From contig NZ_AQYA01000035.1 of NCBI RefSeq assembly GCF_000376985.1, forward strand, positions 1 through 64,000: a stretch of 64,000 nt of DNA, read 5' to 3'. A program made the translations under genes and the position numbers. Shown piece after piece: positions 39,686 through 48,714 of the stretch. Below the pieces are notes generated by a model that was given only the letters and a program-made list of their open reading frames with translations, was not told the DNA's origin and did not search any database. The stretch comes from Streptococcus henryi DSM 19005. GTDB lineage: Bacteria > Bacillota > Bacilli > Lactobacillales > Streptococcaceae. Position 1 is the first letter of the stretch, and every line of letters starts with the position of its first letter.

Positions 39686-40585
39686 ATGAAATATTTAAAG
39701 ATTATTGCCCTTGTCTTGGTTATCCTTGCACTTTTAGCCTATCTTGGCTTTTCCTTTAATCTAGCCAAGTCTATTTTTAAACCTGATGGTCTTACTTTGG
39801 AAGAAGAGAGACAGTGGATTATTGACCATGACCTCTTGGGAGATTTTGACAATTATGATAAGGAAGATTACCAGATTACAGGCTATCAGGATTACACCAT
39901 TAATGCCCAATTTCTCAAGTCAACTGAGTCGGATTCCAAAAAATATGTCATCATTACCCATGGTTTTCGTTCCAATCGTAATGGTTCTATTAAGTATGTT
40001 GATGTCTACCGCAAGATGGGCTACAATGTCATCATTTATGATGTTCGAGGGCATGGTCTGAACGAAAAAACGACTGTTAGCCTGGGAAACATTGAATCCG
40101 AAGATTTGAATTTGATTATTAAGGACACTTACGACAGATTTGGTCAAGATATCTATCTGGGTCTTCACGGTGAATCAATGGGTAGTGCTACTTCCTTGTC
40201 AGTCTTGGCTAAGAAACCTAAATTGCAGTTTGTGGTAGCTGATTGCGGCTTTACAAACCTCTATGATTTAATCAATGGGGCTTATAAGGACAATCATGTC
40301 GGCTTCCTGATTTATGGCGTCAGTGCCATGACGAAACTGTTTTACGGAGTTGATATGAAGGCTACCAGTCCAATCGATGCCCTAGATGATAATCAGATTC
40401 CAGTCCTTTTTATCCATGGCCAGAATGATAGCTTCATCAAACCAGATAACAGTCAAAAACTCTATGACCGCAACCCTTCTCGCGATGAGCTTTACTTGGT
40501 GCCAATGGCAGAGCATGCTAGCTCAAGAGAAACCCTTGGACTAGAAGCCTACGGACAAATGATTGAAGATTTTTTAGCCAAGTAA
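39686..40585 (+). CDS. Membrane-anchored alpha/beta hydrolase
   Basis: 299 residues: an N-terminal helix (residues 3-24, LKIIALVLVILALLAYLGFSF), then an alpha/beta hydrolase fold with oxyanion region ITHGFRSNRNG, nucleophile elbow GLHGESMGSA (Ser about 165) and a late His in PMAEHASSRE; the acid is probably in FIHGQNDSF. Such proteins are esterases or lipases of unknown substrate on the outer face of the membrane. ATG 39686 follows TTGGAGTAA. It is monocistronic between a BOX-like element and comEA. Confidence 0.85.
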   Translation: MKYLKIIALVLVILALLAYLGFSFNLAKSIFKPDGLTLEEERQWIIDHDLLGDFDNYDKEDYQITGYQDYTINAQFLKSTESDSKKYVIITHGFRSNRNGSIKYVDVYRKMGYNVIIYDVRGHGLNEKTTVSLGNIESEDLNLIIKDTYDRFGQDIYLGLHGESMGSATSLSVLAKKPKLQFVVADCGFTNLYDLINGAYKDNHVGFLIYGVSAMTKLFYGVDMKATSPIDALDDNQIPVLFIHGQNDSFIKPDNSQKLYDRNPSRDELYLVPMAEHASSRETLGLEAYGQMIEDFLAK

Positions 40586-40652
40586 TCCTCTTAGGATAAT
40601 AAGTGCCTCCAATCAATCACTACTTTTTTTAATAAATAAAATTTTTCTTCCC

Positions 40653-40680
40653 ACCCTGGCCATTTTTGGTCAGGGTTTTC
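40653..40680 (+). terminator. Terminator before comEA
   Basis: ACCCTGGCCA (40653-40662) pairs with TGGTCAGGGT (40667-40676, one G-U) and ends in TTTTC, overlapping the ComX box. Confidence 0.85.
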
Positions 40681-40685
40681 GAATA
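40678..40685 (+). promoter_or_regulatory. ComX (CIN) box of comEA-comEC
   Basis: TTCGAATA, one base from the combox consensus TACGAATA, 20 nt before the comEA start. The alternative sigma factor ComX would transcribe comEA-comEC from here only during competence. It starts in the T-run of the preceding terminator. Confidence 0.82.
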
Positions 40686-40705
40686 GTTAAGATGAGGTGA
40701 AGAAT

Positions 40706-41383
40706 ATGTGTAATCAATATTTAGAAAAGTATCGGAAATGGATAAGCGGACATCAGCTCTTAACTGGTCTTCTGGGAAGTTTACTTGTCATGGCTACGGC
40801 TTTTGTAGTCTGGACTCAAGTGCTCAGTCCTCAAGAAGAACAAGTAGCAGAAGCTCCTTTACTAAGTCTGGTTGAGGAAGTTAGTAATGACAAAGTGGAG
40901 GAGTCAGCAGAAGAACGACCAGAATCAAGTACTGAGATTATGGTGGACATCAAGGGGGCTGTCAAAAAAGAAGGAGTCTACAGCCTAGCTGTTGGCAGTC
41001 GTGTGACAGATGTTATTAGACTAGCTGGTGGTTTCACAGCTGAGGCAGATAAGAAATCAGTTAATTTGGCCCAAAAGCTGACGGATGAAGAAGTCATTTA
41101 TGTGGCGACTGTCGATGAAGACCTGTCTTTAATCGAAACAACAGCTAACAGAGGGGAAAATCCAGGGACAAGTAAGGCTGGAGATGATGGTAAGGTCAAT
41201 CTTAATACAGCAAGTGCAGCTGAGCTTCAGGCCATTTCAGGAATTGGGGAGAAGCGTGCTCAAGATATCATAGCCTATCGTGAGGCTGAAGGCGGTTTTA
41301 CTTCGGTGGATGAGCTCATTAATGTGTCTGGCATTGGTGCCAAGACCTTGGAACGGCTTAAAACGGAGGTTTGCATTGATTAG
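40706..41383 (+). CDS. comEA: Competence DNA receptor ComEA
   Basis: 225 residues: membrane anchor (about 17-38, LLTGLLGSLLVMATAFVVW), acidic linker, SLBB domain (IMVDIKGAVKKEGVYSLAVGSRVTDVIRLAGGF) and a C-terminal double helix-hairpin-helix DNA-binding domain (KVNLNTASAAELQAISGIGEKRAQDIIAYREAEGGFTSVDELINVSGIGAKTLERL). It binds transforming DNA at the surface. ATG 40706 follows GAGGTGAAGAAT. It overlaps comEC by 8 bp and is read from a ComX box. Confidence 0.96.
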   Translation: MCNQYLEKYRKWISGHQLLTGLLGSLLVMATAFVVWTQVLSPQEEQVAEAPLLSLVEEVSNDKVEESAEERPESSTEIMVDIKGAVKKEGVYSLAVGSRVTDVIRLAGGFTAEADKKSVNLAQKLTDEEVIYVATVDEDLSLIETTANRGENPGTSKAGDDGKVNLNTASAAELQAISGIGEKRAQDIIAYREAEGGFTSVDELINVSGIGAKTLERLKTEVCID

Positions 41384-43625
41384 ATATTTCCCCATTAAGC
41401 CAATTCACTTGGCTTTTTTGCTTCTTCTTCTTTACTTTTTGATTTTTTCTTGGACAATGGCAGGGCTGGGCCTCTTTGTCATTGCTCTCTTTAACCTAGT
41501 CAGGAACTATCCTCTTAAAAAGGTCTTTCAAAGTCTGCTCTGCCTAGCTCTATTTGCTGCATATTTTGGCTTTATCCAATATAAAAGTGAAAGAGATATG
41601 GCTGCAGTGCCAGCCAGTCTGTCCCAAATTCAGATGATTCCTGACACCATATCAGTCAATGGTGATTTACTGTCTTTTGAGGGAAAGTCAGATGGACAGA
41701 CCTATCAGGTTTTCTATAAACTTAAGTCTCAGAAGGAGCAGGGCTATTTCCAAAAGCTTGATAAAAGTCTATTACTTAAGGTTAGGGCAAGTACAGAGGA
41801 GGCTACAGCTCAGCGCAATTTTAAGGGCTTTGATTATAGGAATTTTCTTAGGCGTAAGGGCATTTATAGGATAGCTAGAATAGAGGTGCTTGAGAGCCTT
41901 GAGGAGATCAAGGGGCTTACTTTTTTTGAGCTTTTGCAGGACTGGCGCAGAAAGGCTATCCTCTATTGCCAGGAAAATTTTCCAGCTCCCATGCAACACT
42001 ACATGACGGGGCTTTTGTTTGGCTATCTGGATAAGTCTTTTGAGGACATGACAGAACTTTATAGTAGCTTGGGCATTATCCATCTCTTTGCCCTGTCTGG
42101 TATGCACGTTACCTTCTTTTTAGGGCTCTTTCGATTTGTCTGTCTAAGAATAGGCTTGCGCCTGCATGTGGTTGATGGTCTCCAGCTTGTTTTTTCAGTT
42201 TTTTATGCTGGTTTAACAGGTTTCTCTGTTTCAGTGCTGCGCAGTCTTGTCCAGTCCAGCTTAGCAACTAGAGGGATTAAGCGATTGGATAATCTGGCTA
42301 TAACAGTGCTAATACTTTCCATAATCAGGCCAAATTTTCTGCTGACAACTGGCGGTGTTTTGAGTTTTTCTTATGCTTTTGTTCTTGCCCTAACATCTTT
42401 TGAAGATTTAAGTCGATATGCAAGAGTATTGGTTGAGAGTTTGGCCCTGTCACTTGGAGTATTGCCTATTCTCATCTTCTATTTTTCAGTTTATCAGCCA
42501 CTGTCAATCTTATTGACAGCAGCATTTTCTCTTCTTTTTGATTTGCTGGTTTTGCCCATCTTGACCTTGACCTTTTGCTTATCTCCCGTCGTCAAACTCT
42601 CCTTTCTTAATGGTCTCTTTCTGGCCATGGAAAAGGTCCTGATTTGGACCAGCAATCTTGTTGGCAAGCCTCTTATTTTTGGTATGCCAAATTTGGGAAT
42701 CTTGCTTCTGCTTTTGCTACTTTTGGGTTTTCTCTATGACTGTTATAGCAGAAAAAAACTAGCCTTGGTTTTAAGTCTTATCATAGCTCTGCTATTTTTC
42801 CTGACAAAAAATCCGCCAAGCAATGAGGTGACGGTGGTGGATATTGGGCAGGGGGACAGTATCTTTCTGCGCGATGTGAGAGGGAAGACTGTCCTGATTG
42901 ATGTGGGCGGTAGAATTAAGTTTGGTCAGGAGGCTCAGTGGCAGGAGCGGGTCTCGGATGCCAATGCAGAGCGGACTTTGATTCCCTATCTCAAAAGTCG
43001 GGGTGTGGCTAGGATTGACCATTTGGTTCTGACTCACACCGATGAGGACCATGTAGGGGATATGGAAGTTATAGCCCAGCATTTTAAGATTGGGGAGGTT
43101 TTGGTCAGTCCGGGAAGTCTGACCAATCCAGAATTTGTGGCTAAGTTGAGGGCCATGAGGGTTCAGGTCAGACCTGTCAAAGCAGGAGACAGTCTGTCTA
43201 TCATGAAGAGTCAGCTGCAGGTTCTTTATCCTAAGGCAGTTGGTGATGGTGGTAACAATGATTCTCTTGTTCTTTATGGCAAATTATTGGATAAAAAGTT
43301 CCTCTTTACAGGGGATTTGGAAGAAGGAGAGTTGGATTTGATTTCGACCTACCCCAACTTGCCTGTTGATGTCCTCAAGGCAGGCCACCATGGCTCAAAG
43401 GGCTCTTCATATCCAGAATTTCTCAAGCATATTGGAGCTGACATTGCCCTCATTTCAGCTGGTCAAAACAACCGCTACCAGCACCCCCACCAAGAAACCT
43501 TGGATAGGTTTGAGCAAGCTAATATGACAGTCTACCGTACGGACCAGCAAGGAGCTATCAGGTTTAGGGGACTGAAAAAGTGGACAGTGGAGACGGTGAG
43601 GGAGCGGGAGCTATTTGAAAAGTAG
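41376..43625 (+). CDS. comEC: Competence DNA channel ComEC
   Basis: 749 residues: N-terminal DUF4131 with helices, the polytopic competence domain (about 210-470, starting MQHYMTGLLFGYLD...LGIIHLFALSGMHVTFFLG) and a C-terminal metallo-beta-lactamase-like domain (VVDIGQGDSIFLRD; LTHTDEDHVGDM; LKAGHHGSKGSS). It transports single-stranded DNA across the membrane and the MBL domain may degrade the non-transforming strand. The TTG at 41376 lies 6 nt after GGAGGT inside the comEA end, a coupled start giving the usual length. Confidence 0.95.
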   Translation: MIRYFPIKPIHLAFLLLLLYFLIFSWTMAGLGLFVIALFNLVRNYPLKKVFQSLLCLALFAAYFGFIQYKSERDMAAVPASLSQIQMIPDTISVNGDLLSFEGKSDGQTYQVFYKLKSQKEQGYFQKLDKSLLLKVRASTEEATAQRNFKGFDYRNFLRRKGIYRIARIEVLESLEEIKGLTFFELLQDWRRKAILYCQENFPAPMQHYMTGLLFGYLDKSFEDMTELYSSLGIIHLFALSGMHVTFFLGLFRFVCLRIGLRLHVVDGLQLVFSVFYAGLTGFSVSVLRSLVQSSLATRGIKRLDNLAITVLILSIIRPNFLLTTGGVLSFSYAFVLALTSFEDLSRYARVLVESLALSLGVLPILIFYFSVYQPLSILLTAAFSLLFDLLVLPILTLTFCLSPVVKLSFLNGLFLAMEKVLIWTSNLVGKPLIFGMPNLGILLLLLLLLGFLYDCYSRKKLALVLSLIIALLFFLTKNPPSNEVTVVDIGQGDSIFLRDVRGKTVLIDVGGRIKFGQEAQWQERVSDANAERTLIPYLKSRGVARIDHLVLTHTDEDHVGDMEVIAQHFKIGEVLVSPGSLTNPEFVAKLRAMRVQVRPVKAGDSLSIMKSQLQVLYPKAVGDGGNNDSLVLYGKLLDKKFLFTGDLEEGELDLISTYPNLPVDVLKAGHHGSKGSSYPEFLKHIGADIALISAGQNNRYQHPHQETLDRFEQANMTVYRTDQQGAIRFRGLKKWTVETVRERELFEK

Positions 43626-43693
43626 CCGTCAATATTAATTTTGATTACTTTTTGCTATAATTGGGATAAACTTTTGAATGAGAAGGTGAAATT

Positions 43694-43942
43694 ATGAAAA
43701 AAATGGTGCCGTTGTTCCAGATTAAAATGATTGCTCAACAGTTGAGTGACGTCTGTGAAGGAAGACAGCTCGTTTTGACAAGAAATGGCAAAGCAGCCTA
43801 TACTGTGGTTGATATTGAAGAGTGGCGTAAGACCCAAGCAAAACTCAGACTTTTTGAAGAGCTCCAAAAAGGTTATCAATCTCTAGGGACAGAAAAACCA
43901 GTATCACGTGAAGAGTCTATAAAAAACTTGAGTATAGGATAA
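43694..43942 (+). CDS. Phd/YefM-type antitoxin, apparently orphan
   Basis: 82 residues: Phd/YefM-like DNA-binding N-domain (VPLFQIKMIAQQLSDVCEGRQLVLTRNGKAAYTVVDIEEWRKTQAKLRLFEELQKG) with a flexible C-terminus that would wrap a RelE/YoeB toxin. No toxin gene follows; the next gene, 59 bp on, is a methyltransferase. An extended -10 TGCTATAAT (43653-43661) and GAGAAGGTGAAATT lead the gene. It may neutralise a toxin encoded elsewhere or be the survivor of a lost module. Confidence 0.82.
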   Translation: MKKMVPLFQIKMIAQQLSDVCEGRQLVLTRNGKAAYTVVDIEEWRKTQAKLRLFEELQKGYQSLGTEKPVSREESIKNLSIG

Positions 43943-44000
43943 AGAGTAGTAGAGCATATCCGATAACAAAGGTTTTTAATGAATAAATAAGGAGTATTAA

Positions 44001-44771
44001 ATGTCTCAGTGTAATCGTTTAAAAGAACAGTACAAAACATCAGAAAATTTAGATATTCGTATAGCTATTCATCAGAGGTATTCTACAAATAAACAAGGCT
44101 TTAATAATTGGATATTTTCCCAATATGATTTATCGAAAAGTTCTAGAATACTTGATTTAGGATGTGGTAATTCCATAATTTGGAAAGATAATTGGGAGCA
44201 GGTACCTGCTGAATGTCAATTGGTATTAACAGATTTTTCAAAGGGGATGTTGGAAGCTAGTCAACATAATTTAGGATTGAAACCTAATCTCTCATTTTTA
44301 GAAGCGGATATCCAAAAACTACCCTTTGAGGATAATAGTTTTGACATCATTACTGCAAACATGGTGTTCTTCCATTTGCCTGATTTAAGAAAAGGTCTAA
44401 AAGAAATAAAACGGGTCCTGAAACCAAATGGTGTTTTTTATACTGCAACTTTCGGTGAGCATGGTATTTCTCAAACTTTAGGTGACTGGCTAAAAGATAT
44501 TGGAAAAGCAAATGATAGCCCTGATATATTTACTTTGCAAAATGGCGGAGCTAAATTAGAAAACTACTTCAATAAAGTAGAGCGTTTAGATTACCAAGAT
44601 AGTCCCGAAGTTACAAGATTAGAAGACTTGATAGACTATCTCTATTCACTCCCTGAAGTTTTTGAGCTCGAGGAAGATAAGAGGGAGCTAGTTTTTCAAA
44701 CCTTATCTCGACATACAAAGGATGGCGTCCTAACTATTCCGAAAGAATACGGAGTTTTTATTTGTCGCTAA
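44001..44771 (+). CDS. Class I SAM-dependent methyltransferase
   Basis: 256 residues, Methyltransf_11/UbiE-like: SAM motif RILDLGCGNS, acidic motif LVLTDFSKGMLEAS, motif III FEDNSFDIITANMVFFHLPDLRKGLKEIKRVLKPNGVFYTATFGEHG. Small-molecule methylation is likely but the substrate is unknown. The gene is AT-richer and less codon-biased than its neighbours and sits beside an orphan antitoxin, so this two-gene patch between comEC and cutC may be acquired. AAGGAGTATTAA gives a good ribosome-binding site. Confidence 0.82.
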   Translation: MSQCNRLKEQYKTSENLDIRIAIHQRYSTNKQGFNNWIFSQYDLSKSSRILDLGCGNSIIWKDNWEQVPAECQLVLTDFSKGMLEASQHNLGLKPNLSFLEADIQKLPFEDNSFDIITANMVFFHLPDLRKGLKEIKRVLKPNGVFYTATFGEHGISQTLGDWLKDIGKANDSPDIFTLQNGGAKLENYFNKVERLDYQDSPEVTRLEDLIDYLYSLPEVFELEEDKRELVFQTLSRHTKDGVLTIPKEYGVFICR

Positions 44772-44774
44772 CAC

Positions 44775-44811
44775 AAACACTCGAATTAATCAGCAATTCG
44801 AGTGTTTTTTA
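44775..44811. terminator. Bidirectional terminator between the methyltransferase gene and cutC
   Basis: AAACACTCGAATT (44775-44787) pairs perfectly with AATTCGAGTGTTT (44795-44807), flanked by T-run right and A-rich left. Confidence 0.9.
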
Positions 44812-44813
44812 AT

Positions 44814-45446
44814 CTAAGCTATCTTGGTTCCATGTACAATATTTGTTCCTGTTAAATCTGCTAATTCTTGACAGTTATCGGCTGTGACACCTCCACCAAT
44901 CATGATTTGGATGCGGTCGCCAGCATGTTCAACCAGAGCCCTGATATGATTGATGTTATCAGCAATATCTGTGTCAGAAGCTCCGCCATGGGTCAAAATA
45001 CGGACAAAACCAAGGTCAATCAGGTCATCCATGGCTTGGAGTTGATCTTCTTTTGGGATAAGGTCAAAGGCCATATGGAAGACAAGGGGTAGCCCCTGAG
45101 TAGACGGCAGGAGCTGCTCTAGCCCGTCCAGGTCCACTTGATTATCCTCAGTCAAAAGGCCAAGAACCAGGGCATCTGATTCCAGCTCAACAGCACGTAG
45201 GATATCTTCTTCCATAGCACGCAGTTCAAGGTCGTTATAGACAAAATCACCGCCGCGAGGTCGAATCATAGTGGCTAGGCTGATGCCTTTTTCGTGTAAA
45301 TAGGCTGACGCTTCTTTGATGACACCATAGCTTGGTGTTGTACCGCCAACAGCTAAATTGTCACAGAGCTCAACACGGGAAATGGCTGGCGCAGATAATT
45401 GGGGCAACTTGCTTAAGTTTTCAGCGCAAAATTCTTTGATTAGCAT
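44814..45446 (-). CDS. cutC: CutC family protein (copper homeostasis family)
   Basis: 210 residues forming the CutC TIM barrel: IKEFCAENL, RVELCDNLAVGGTTPSYGVI, ATMIRPRGGDFVYND, ALVLGLLTEDNQVDLDGL, FHMAFDLIPKEDQLQAMDDLIDLGFVRILTHGG and IMIGGGVTADN. Named for copper tolerance, its biochemical role remains uncertain. The minus-strand ATG at 45446 follows AAAAAGGAATTTAT. Monocistronic, convergent with the methyltransferase gene and divergent from serC. Confidence 0.92.
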   Translation of the reverse strand: MLIKEFCAENLSKLPQLSAPAISRVELCDNLAVGGTTPSYGVIKEASAYLHEKGISLATMIRPRGGDFVYNDLELRAMEEDILRAVELESDALVLGLLTEDNQVDLDGLEQLLPSTQGLPLVFHMAFDLIPKEDQLQAMDDLIDLGFVRILTHGGASDTDIADNINHIRALVEHAGDRIQIMIGGGVTADNCQELADLTGTNIVHGTKIA

Positions 45447-45646
45447 ATAAATTCCTTTTTGATTGATTTGTTTTCTATTATATCATTTAAATGATGACTT
45501 TACTTAGTTACGGGTTAAGCTTTTGTATAGAATAAGTAATTCTTTTTTAGGAGTATCTGATTAGGTATATTTCTGCTACCAGCATTCTAAATATGAGACT
45601 AAAGAGAAAATATTGAGATTTTTTTCACAAAATTTCTGTATTAATC

Positions 45647-45676
45647 TTTACAAAATTCAGAATATTGTGCTATAAT
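45647..45676 (+). promoter_or_regulatory. Promoter of serC
   Basis: TTTACA (45647-45652), 18 bp, TGCTATAAT (TATAAT 45671-45676, extended -10). Confidence 0.72.
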
Positions 45677-45705
45677 TCTTTTAATTAAATTTTGGAGGTG
45701 TCGTT

Positions 45706-46800
45706 ATGACCGTTTATAACTTTTCAGCAGGTCCTGCTACTTTGCCTAAACCAGTGCTAGAAACAGCACAACGTGAACTTCTTGATTACCAAGGTTCCGG
45801 CATGTCCGTGCTTGAAATGTCCCATCGCTCTCCAGAATTTGACAAGATTATTAAAGATGCTGAGAAAGCCTTGCGTGACTTGATGGACATTCCTGATAAT
45901 TATAAGGTTATGTTTTTACAAGGTGGTGCTTCACTTCAATTTACAATGGTACCCCTAAATCTTGCTCAAGGTAAGAAGGCTTACTACTTGGTTGGCGGTT
46001 CTTGGGGCAAAAAAGCTTATACTGAAGCTGTCAAATTGTCAAAAACTATTCCTTTTGAACCAATTCTTTTGGCTTCTTCAGAAGATACGGTTTATGACCA
46101 CATCCCAACTTTCGATGCGTCAGCTATTGACCCGGAAGCAGCTTATGTGCATTTGACAACTAATAACACTATTGAAGGTACAGCTATCTACGATCTTCCA
46201 GATACAAACGGTGTGCCAATTGTTGCGGATATGTCTTCAAATATCTTGGCTGCTCGCTATAATGTGGAAGACTTTGCCCTTATCTATGCAGGCGCTCAAA
46301 AGAATATTGGACCTGCTGGGGTAACTGTGGTTATTGTTCGTGAGGACTTCCTCAATGATCAGCCACAATTGTCTGCAATGTTGGACTACCGTATCCAAGC
46401 AGAAGCGGGTTCTCTTTACAATACACCACCAGCTTACAACATCTACATTTCAAAATTAGTCTTTGAATGGGTCAGAGACGTTGTCGGTGGTGTTGATAAG
46501 ATGGCAGAAATTGAACGTGAAAAATCTGGTCTTCTTTACGACTTTATTGAGAAATCTGACTTCTACACTAGTCCAGTTAAGGATGTCAAAGACCGTTCAG
46601 TCTGCAACATTCCTTTTGTAACACCAAGCAAAGACTTGGATGCTAAATTTGTCAAAGAAGCAGATGCTCTTGGTTTCAAAAATATTAAAGGTCACCGCAG
46701 TGTAGGTGGTATGCGTGCCAGTCTTTATAACGCCTTCCCACGCCAAGGTGTCTTGGACTTGCTTGACTTCATGGCAAAATTTGAAGCAGAGAATAAATAA
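45706..46800 (+). CDS. serC: Phosphoserine aminotransferase
   Basis: 364 residues, class V aminotransferase: N-terminal [33 protein letters not shown], the PLP lysine in [15 protein letters not shown] (about 197) and the C-terminal [15 protein letters not shown] substrate loop. It converts 3-phosphohydroxypyruvate to O-phosphoserine, the second step of serine synthesis; the first-step enzyme SerA is encoded two genes on. ATG 45706 follows TTTGGAGGTGTCGTT. Confidence 0.97.
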   Translation: MTVYNFSAGPATLPKPVLETAQRELLDYQGSGMSVLEMSHRSPEFDKIIKDAEKALRDLMDIPDNYKVMFLQGGASLQFTMVPLNLAQGKKAYYLVGGSWGKKAYTEAVKLSKTIPFEPILLASSEDTVYDHIPTFDASAIDPEAAYVHLTTNNTIEGTAIYDLPDTNGVPIVADMSSNILAARYNVEDFALIYAGAQKNIGPAGVTVVIVREDFLNDQPQLSAMLDYRIQAEAGSLYNTPPAYNIYISKLVFEWVRDVVGGVDKMAEIEREKSGLLYDFIEKSDFYTSPVKDVKDRSVCNIPFVTPSKDLDAKFVKEADALGFKNIKGHRSVGGMRASLYNAFPRQGVLDLLDFMAKFEAENK

Positions 46801-46873
46801 AATGATCTTCCTGCCTTTTTCTCCTGTCTCTTTGGTATAATGATAGAAGAAACTAATAGAAACAGGTAGAAAA

Positions 46874-47431
46874 ATGGATATTAGACAAGCTTTTCCAAAT
46901 GAAGTTGCAGCAATTATGACAGTCATTGACAGTGCTAGAGCTTTCTTAGCTCAATCAGGAATCAGTCAATGGCAAGGTGAGGACGGTTATCCTACTCAAG
47001 ATGACATATTTGAGGACATCTTAAATGGTCAGGCCTATGTTGGCCTTGTTGAGGGGCAGATTGTTTCCTATGCAGCAGTCATCAAGACTGGTGACCCAGC
47101 CTATGATAAAATTTATGATGGACAGTGGAAGCATAATAACCTTCGTTACATTACTTTCCATCGTGTAGCTGTCTTAAGTGACCTTGCTGGTCAGAAAATT
47201 GGACAGACCTTCCTTCAAGGTTTAATTGAGGGAACAGATGGACGTGATTTCCGTTGTGATACTCACGAACAAAATGTCATCATGCAACATATTTTAGAAA
47301 AATTGGGCTATGTCTATTGTGGAAAAGTTCCCATCGATGGTGAGCGCTTGGCCTATCAGAAGATAAAAACCAAGTCAGAAAAAGCCCTCTATCAAGAAGT
47401 TGAAGAGGCTGAACACCATTCTGTATTTTAA
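46874..47431 (+). CDS. GNAT-family N-acetyltransferase of the serine cluster
   Basis: 185 residues of the GNAT fold: core HRVAVLSDLAGQKIGQTFLQGLIEG is motif A binding acetyl-CoA, preceded by VGLVEGQIVSYAAV and followed by DTHEQNVIMQHILEKLGYVYCGKV. Its position between serC and serA is conserved in streptococci, but the acetyl acceptor is not known; an amino acid or a protein N-terminus are options. It has its own extended -10 TGGTATAAT (46833-46841) and a terminator, so it can be expressed separately. Confidence 0.85.
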   Translation: MDIRQAFPNEVAAIMTVIDSARAFLAQSGISQWQGEDGYPTQDDIFEDILNGQAYVGLVEGQIVSYAAVIKTGDPAYDKIYDGQWKHNNLRYITFHRVAVLSDLAGQKIGQTFLQGLIEGTDGRDFRCDTHEQNVIMQHILEKLGYVYCGKVPIDGERLAYQKIKTKSEKALYQEVEEAEHHSVF

Positions 47432-47440
47432 GCGTAGAAT

Positions 47441-47472
47441 AAAAGGCTGGGTAAGATAGCCTAGCCTTTTTC
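47441..47472 (+). terminator. Terminator after the GNAT gene
   Basis: AAGGCTGGG (47443-47451) pairs with CCTAGCCTT (47460-47468, one G-U), then TTTC. Confidence 0.82.
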
Positions 47473-47491
47473 TTAATAAAGAGGTATTCAA

Positions 47492-48667
47492 ATGGTATAT
47501 AGTGTTAAAACATTCAACAACATCAATCAAATCGGTTTGAAGGAATTGGGCAATAAATTCCAAATTGACGGAGATAAGGCTGACAATCCAGATGCCTATA
47601 TCATCCGTAGTCAAAACTTGCACGAAGTTGACTTCCCATCTAACTTGAAAGCTATTGCTCGTGCAGGTGCAGGAACAAACAATATTCCTATTGACCAAGC
47701 AACAGAAGCAGGGATTGTAGTCTTCAACACACCCGGTGCTAATGCCAATGCCGTAAAAGAAGCTGTTTTGGCATCAATTCTCATGTCAGCGCGTGATTAT
47801 ATTGGAGCCAATGCCTGGGTTAATACACTGACAGGCGATGATGTTCCTAAACAGGTTGAAGCTGGTAAGAAACAATTTGCTGGTACTGAGATTTCTAAGA
47901 AAACTCTAGGTGTTATTGGGCTTGGTGCCATTGGTGGGCGTATTGCTAACTATGCTCAGCGTCTTGGCATGGAAGTTTACGGTTACGATCCATATGTCTC
48001 TATTGACACAGCTTGGAATATTTCACACCATGTTAAACGTGTGGATGATTTGAAAGTGATTTTTGAGAACTGTGACTACATCACCATTCATGTGCCATTG
48101 ACAGATCAAACCCGTCATACCTTTGATGGCGCAGCCTTTGCCCAAATGAAGAAAGATACAGTTATCATCAACTTCGCTCGTGGTGAGTTGGTGGATAATG
48201 CAGCTCTCTTTGATGCTATTGAGGCTGGTGTGGTTAAACGTTATTTCACTGACTTTGGTACAGAAGAGCTCCTTAATAAGGATAAGATTACGGTCTTCCC
48301 TCACGTTGGTGGGTCTACTGAAGAAGCTGAACTTAACTGTGCTATCATGGCTGGTAAAGAAATTCGTCAGTTCATGGAGACTGGTGAGATTACGAACTCT
48401 GTCAACTTCCCTAATGTGCATCAGGCCTTGACAGCACCTTATCGTATTACGCTTATCAATAAGAACGTTCCTAATATTGTTGCTAAGATTTCGACAGCTG
48501 TTTCTGACTTGGGTATCAACATTGATAATATCATTAACCGTTCAAAAGGTGACTTTGCTTATACACTTTTGGATCTTGATGAGTCTGACAAGGATAAAAT
48601 TGATCAGTTGGTGACAAACTTTGAAAATAGCGACAATATTGTGCGCGTGCGTTTGATTACCAAATAA
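47492..48667 (+). CDS. serA: D-3-phosphoglycerate dehydrogenase
   Basis: 391 residues: substrate domain, Rossmann domain (LGVIGLGAIGGRIANYAQRLGMEVYGYDPY), the catalytic Arg in INFARGELVD, Glu in FTDFGTEELL and His in VFPHVGGSTEEAE, then a C-terminal ACT domain (YRITLINKNVPNIVAKISTAVSDLGINIDNI) for serine feedback. It oxidises 3-phosphoglycerate, feeding SerC. AAAGAGGTATTCAA precedes ATG 47492. No strong separate promoter is visible after the GNAT terminator, so read-through may matter. Confidence 0.96.
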   Translation: MVYSVKTFNNINQIGLKELGNKFQIDGDKADNPDAYIIRSQNLHEVDFPSNLKAIARAGAGTNNIPIDQATEAGIVVFNTPGANANAVKEAVLASILMSARDYIGANAWVNTLTGDDVPKQVEAGKKQFAGTEISKKTLGVIGLGAIGGRIANYAQRLGMEVYGYDPYVSIDTAWNISHHVKRVDDLKVIFENCDYITIHVPLTDQTRHTFDGAAFAQMKKDTVIINFARGELVDNAALFDAIEAGVVKRYFTDFGTEELLNKDKITVFPHVGGSTEEAELNCAIMAGKEIRQFMETGEITNSVNFPNVHQALTAPYRITLINKNVPNIVAKISTAVSDLGINIDNIINRSKGDFAYTLLDLDESDKDKIDQLVTNFENSDNIVRVRLITK

Positions 48668-48674
48668 AAATTAT

Positions 48675-48700
48675 GCTGGGAAGCTTTCCCGGCGCTTTTT
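48675..48700 (+). terminator. Terminator of serA, fused to the ogt promoter
   Basis: GCTGGGAA (48675-48682) pairs with TTCCCGGC (48686-48693, one G-U), then GCTTTTT; the next bases GGTATAAT form the ogt -10. Confidence 0.82.
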
Positions 48701-48708
48701 GGTATAAT
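48700..48708 (+). promoter_or_regulatory. Extended -10 promoter of ogt, 6 nt from the ATG
   Basis: TGGTATAAT (TATAAT 48703-48708), then GGAATT and ATG at 48715: the transcript should start at the start codon. Confidence 0.7.
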
Positions 48709-48714
48709 GGAATT

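Noticed and set aside
39465..39689. A 74-codon plus-strand frame before the alpha/beta hydrolase
   Set aside because: Its 5' third is the BOX-like element D and there is no ribosome-binding site; composition is non-coding.
48673..48714. 14-codon upstream extension of ogt
   Set aside because: It would translate the serA terminator and the TATAAT box, and homologues start at the later Met.
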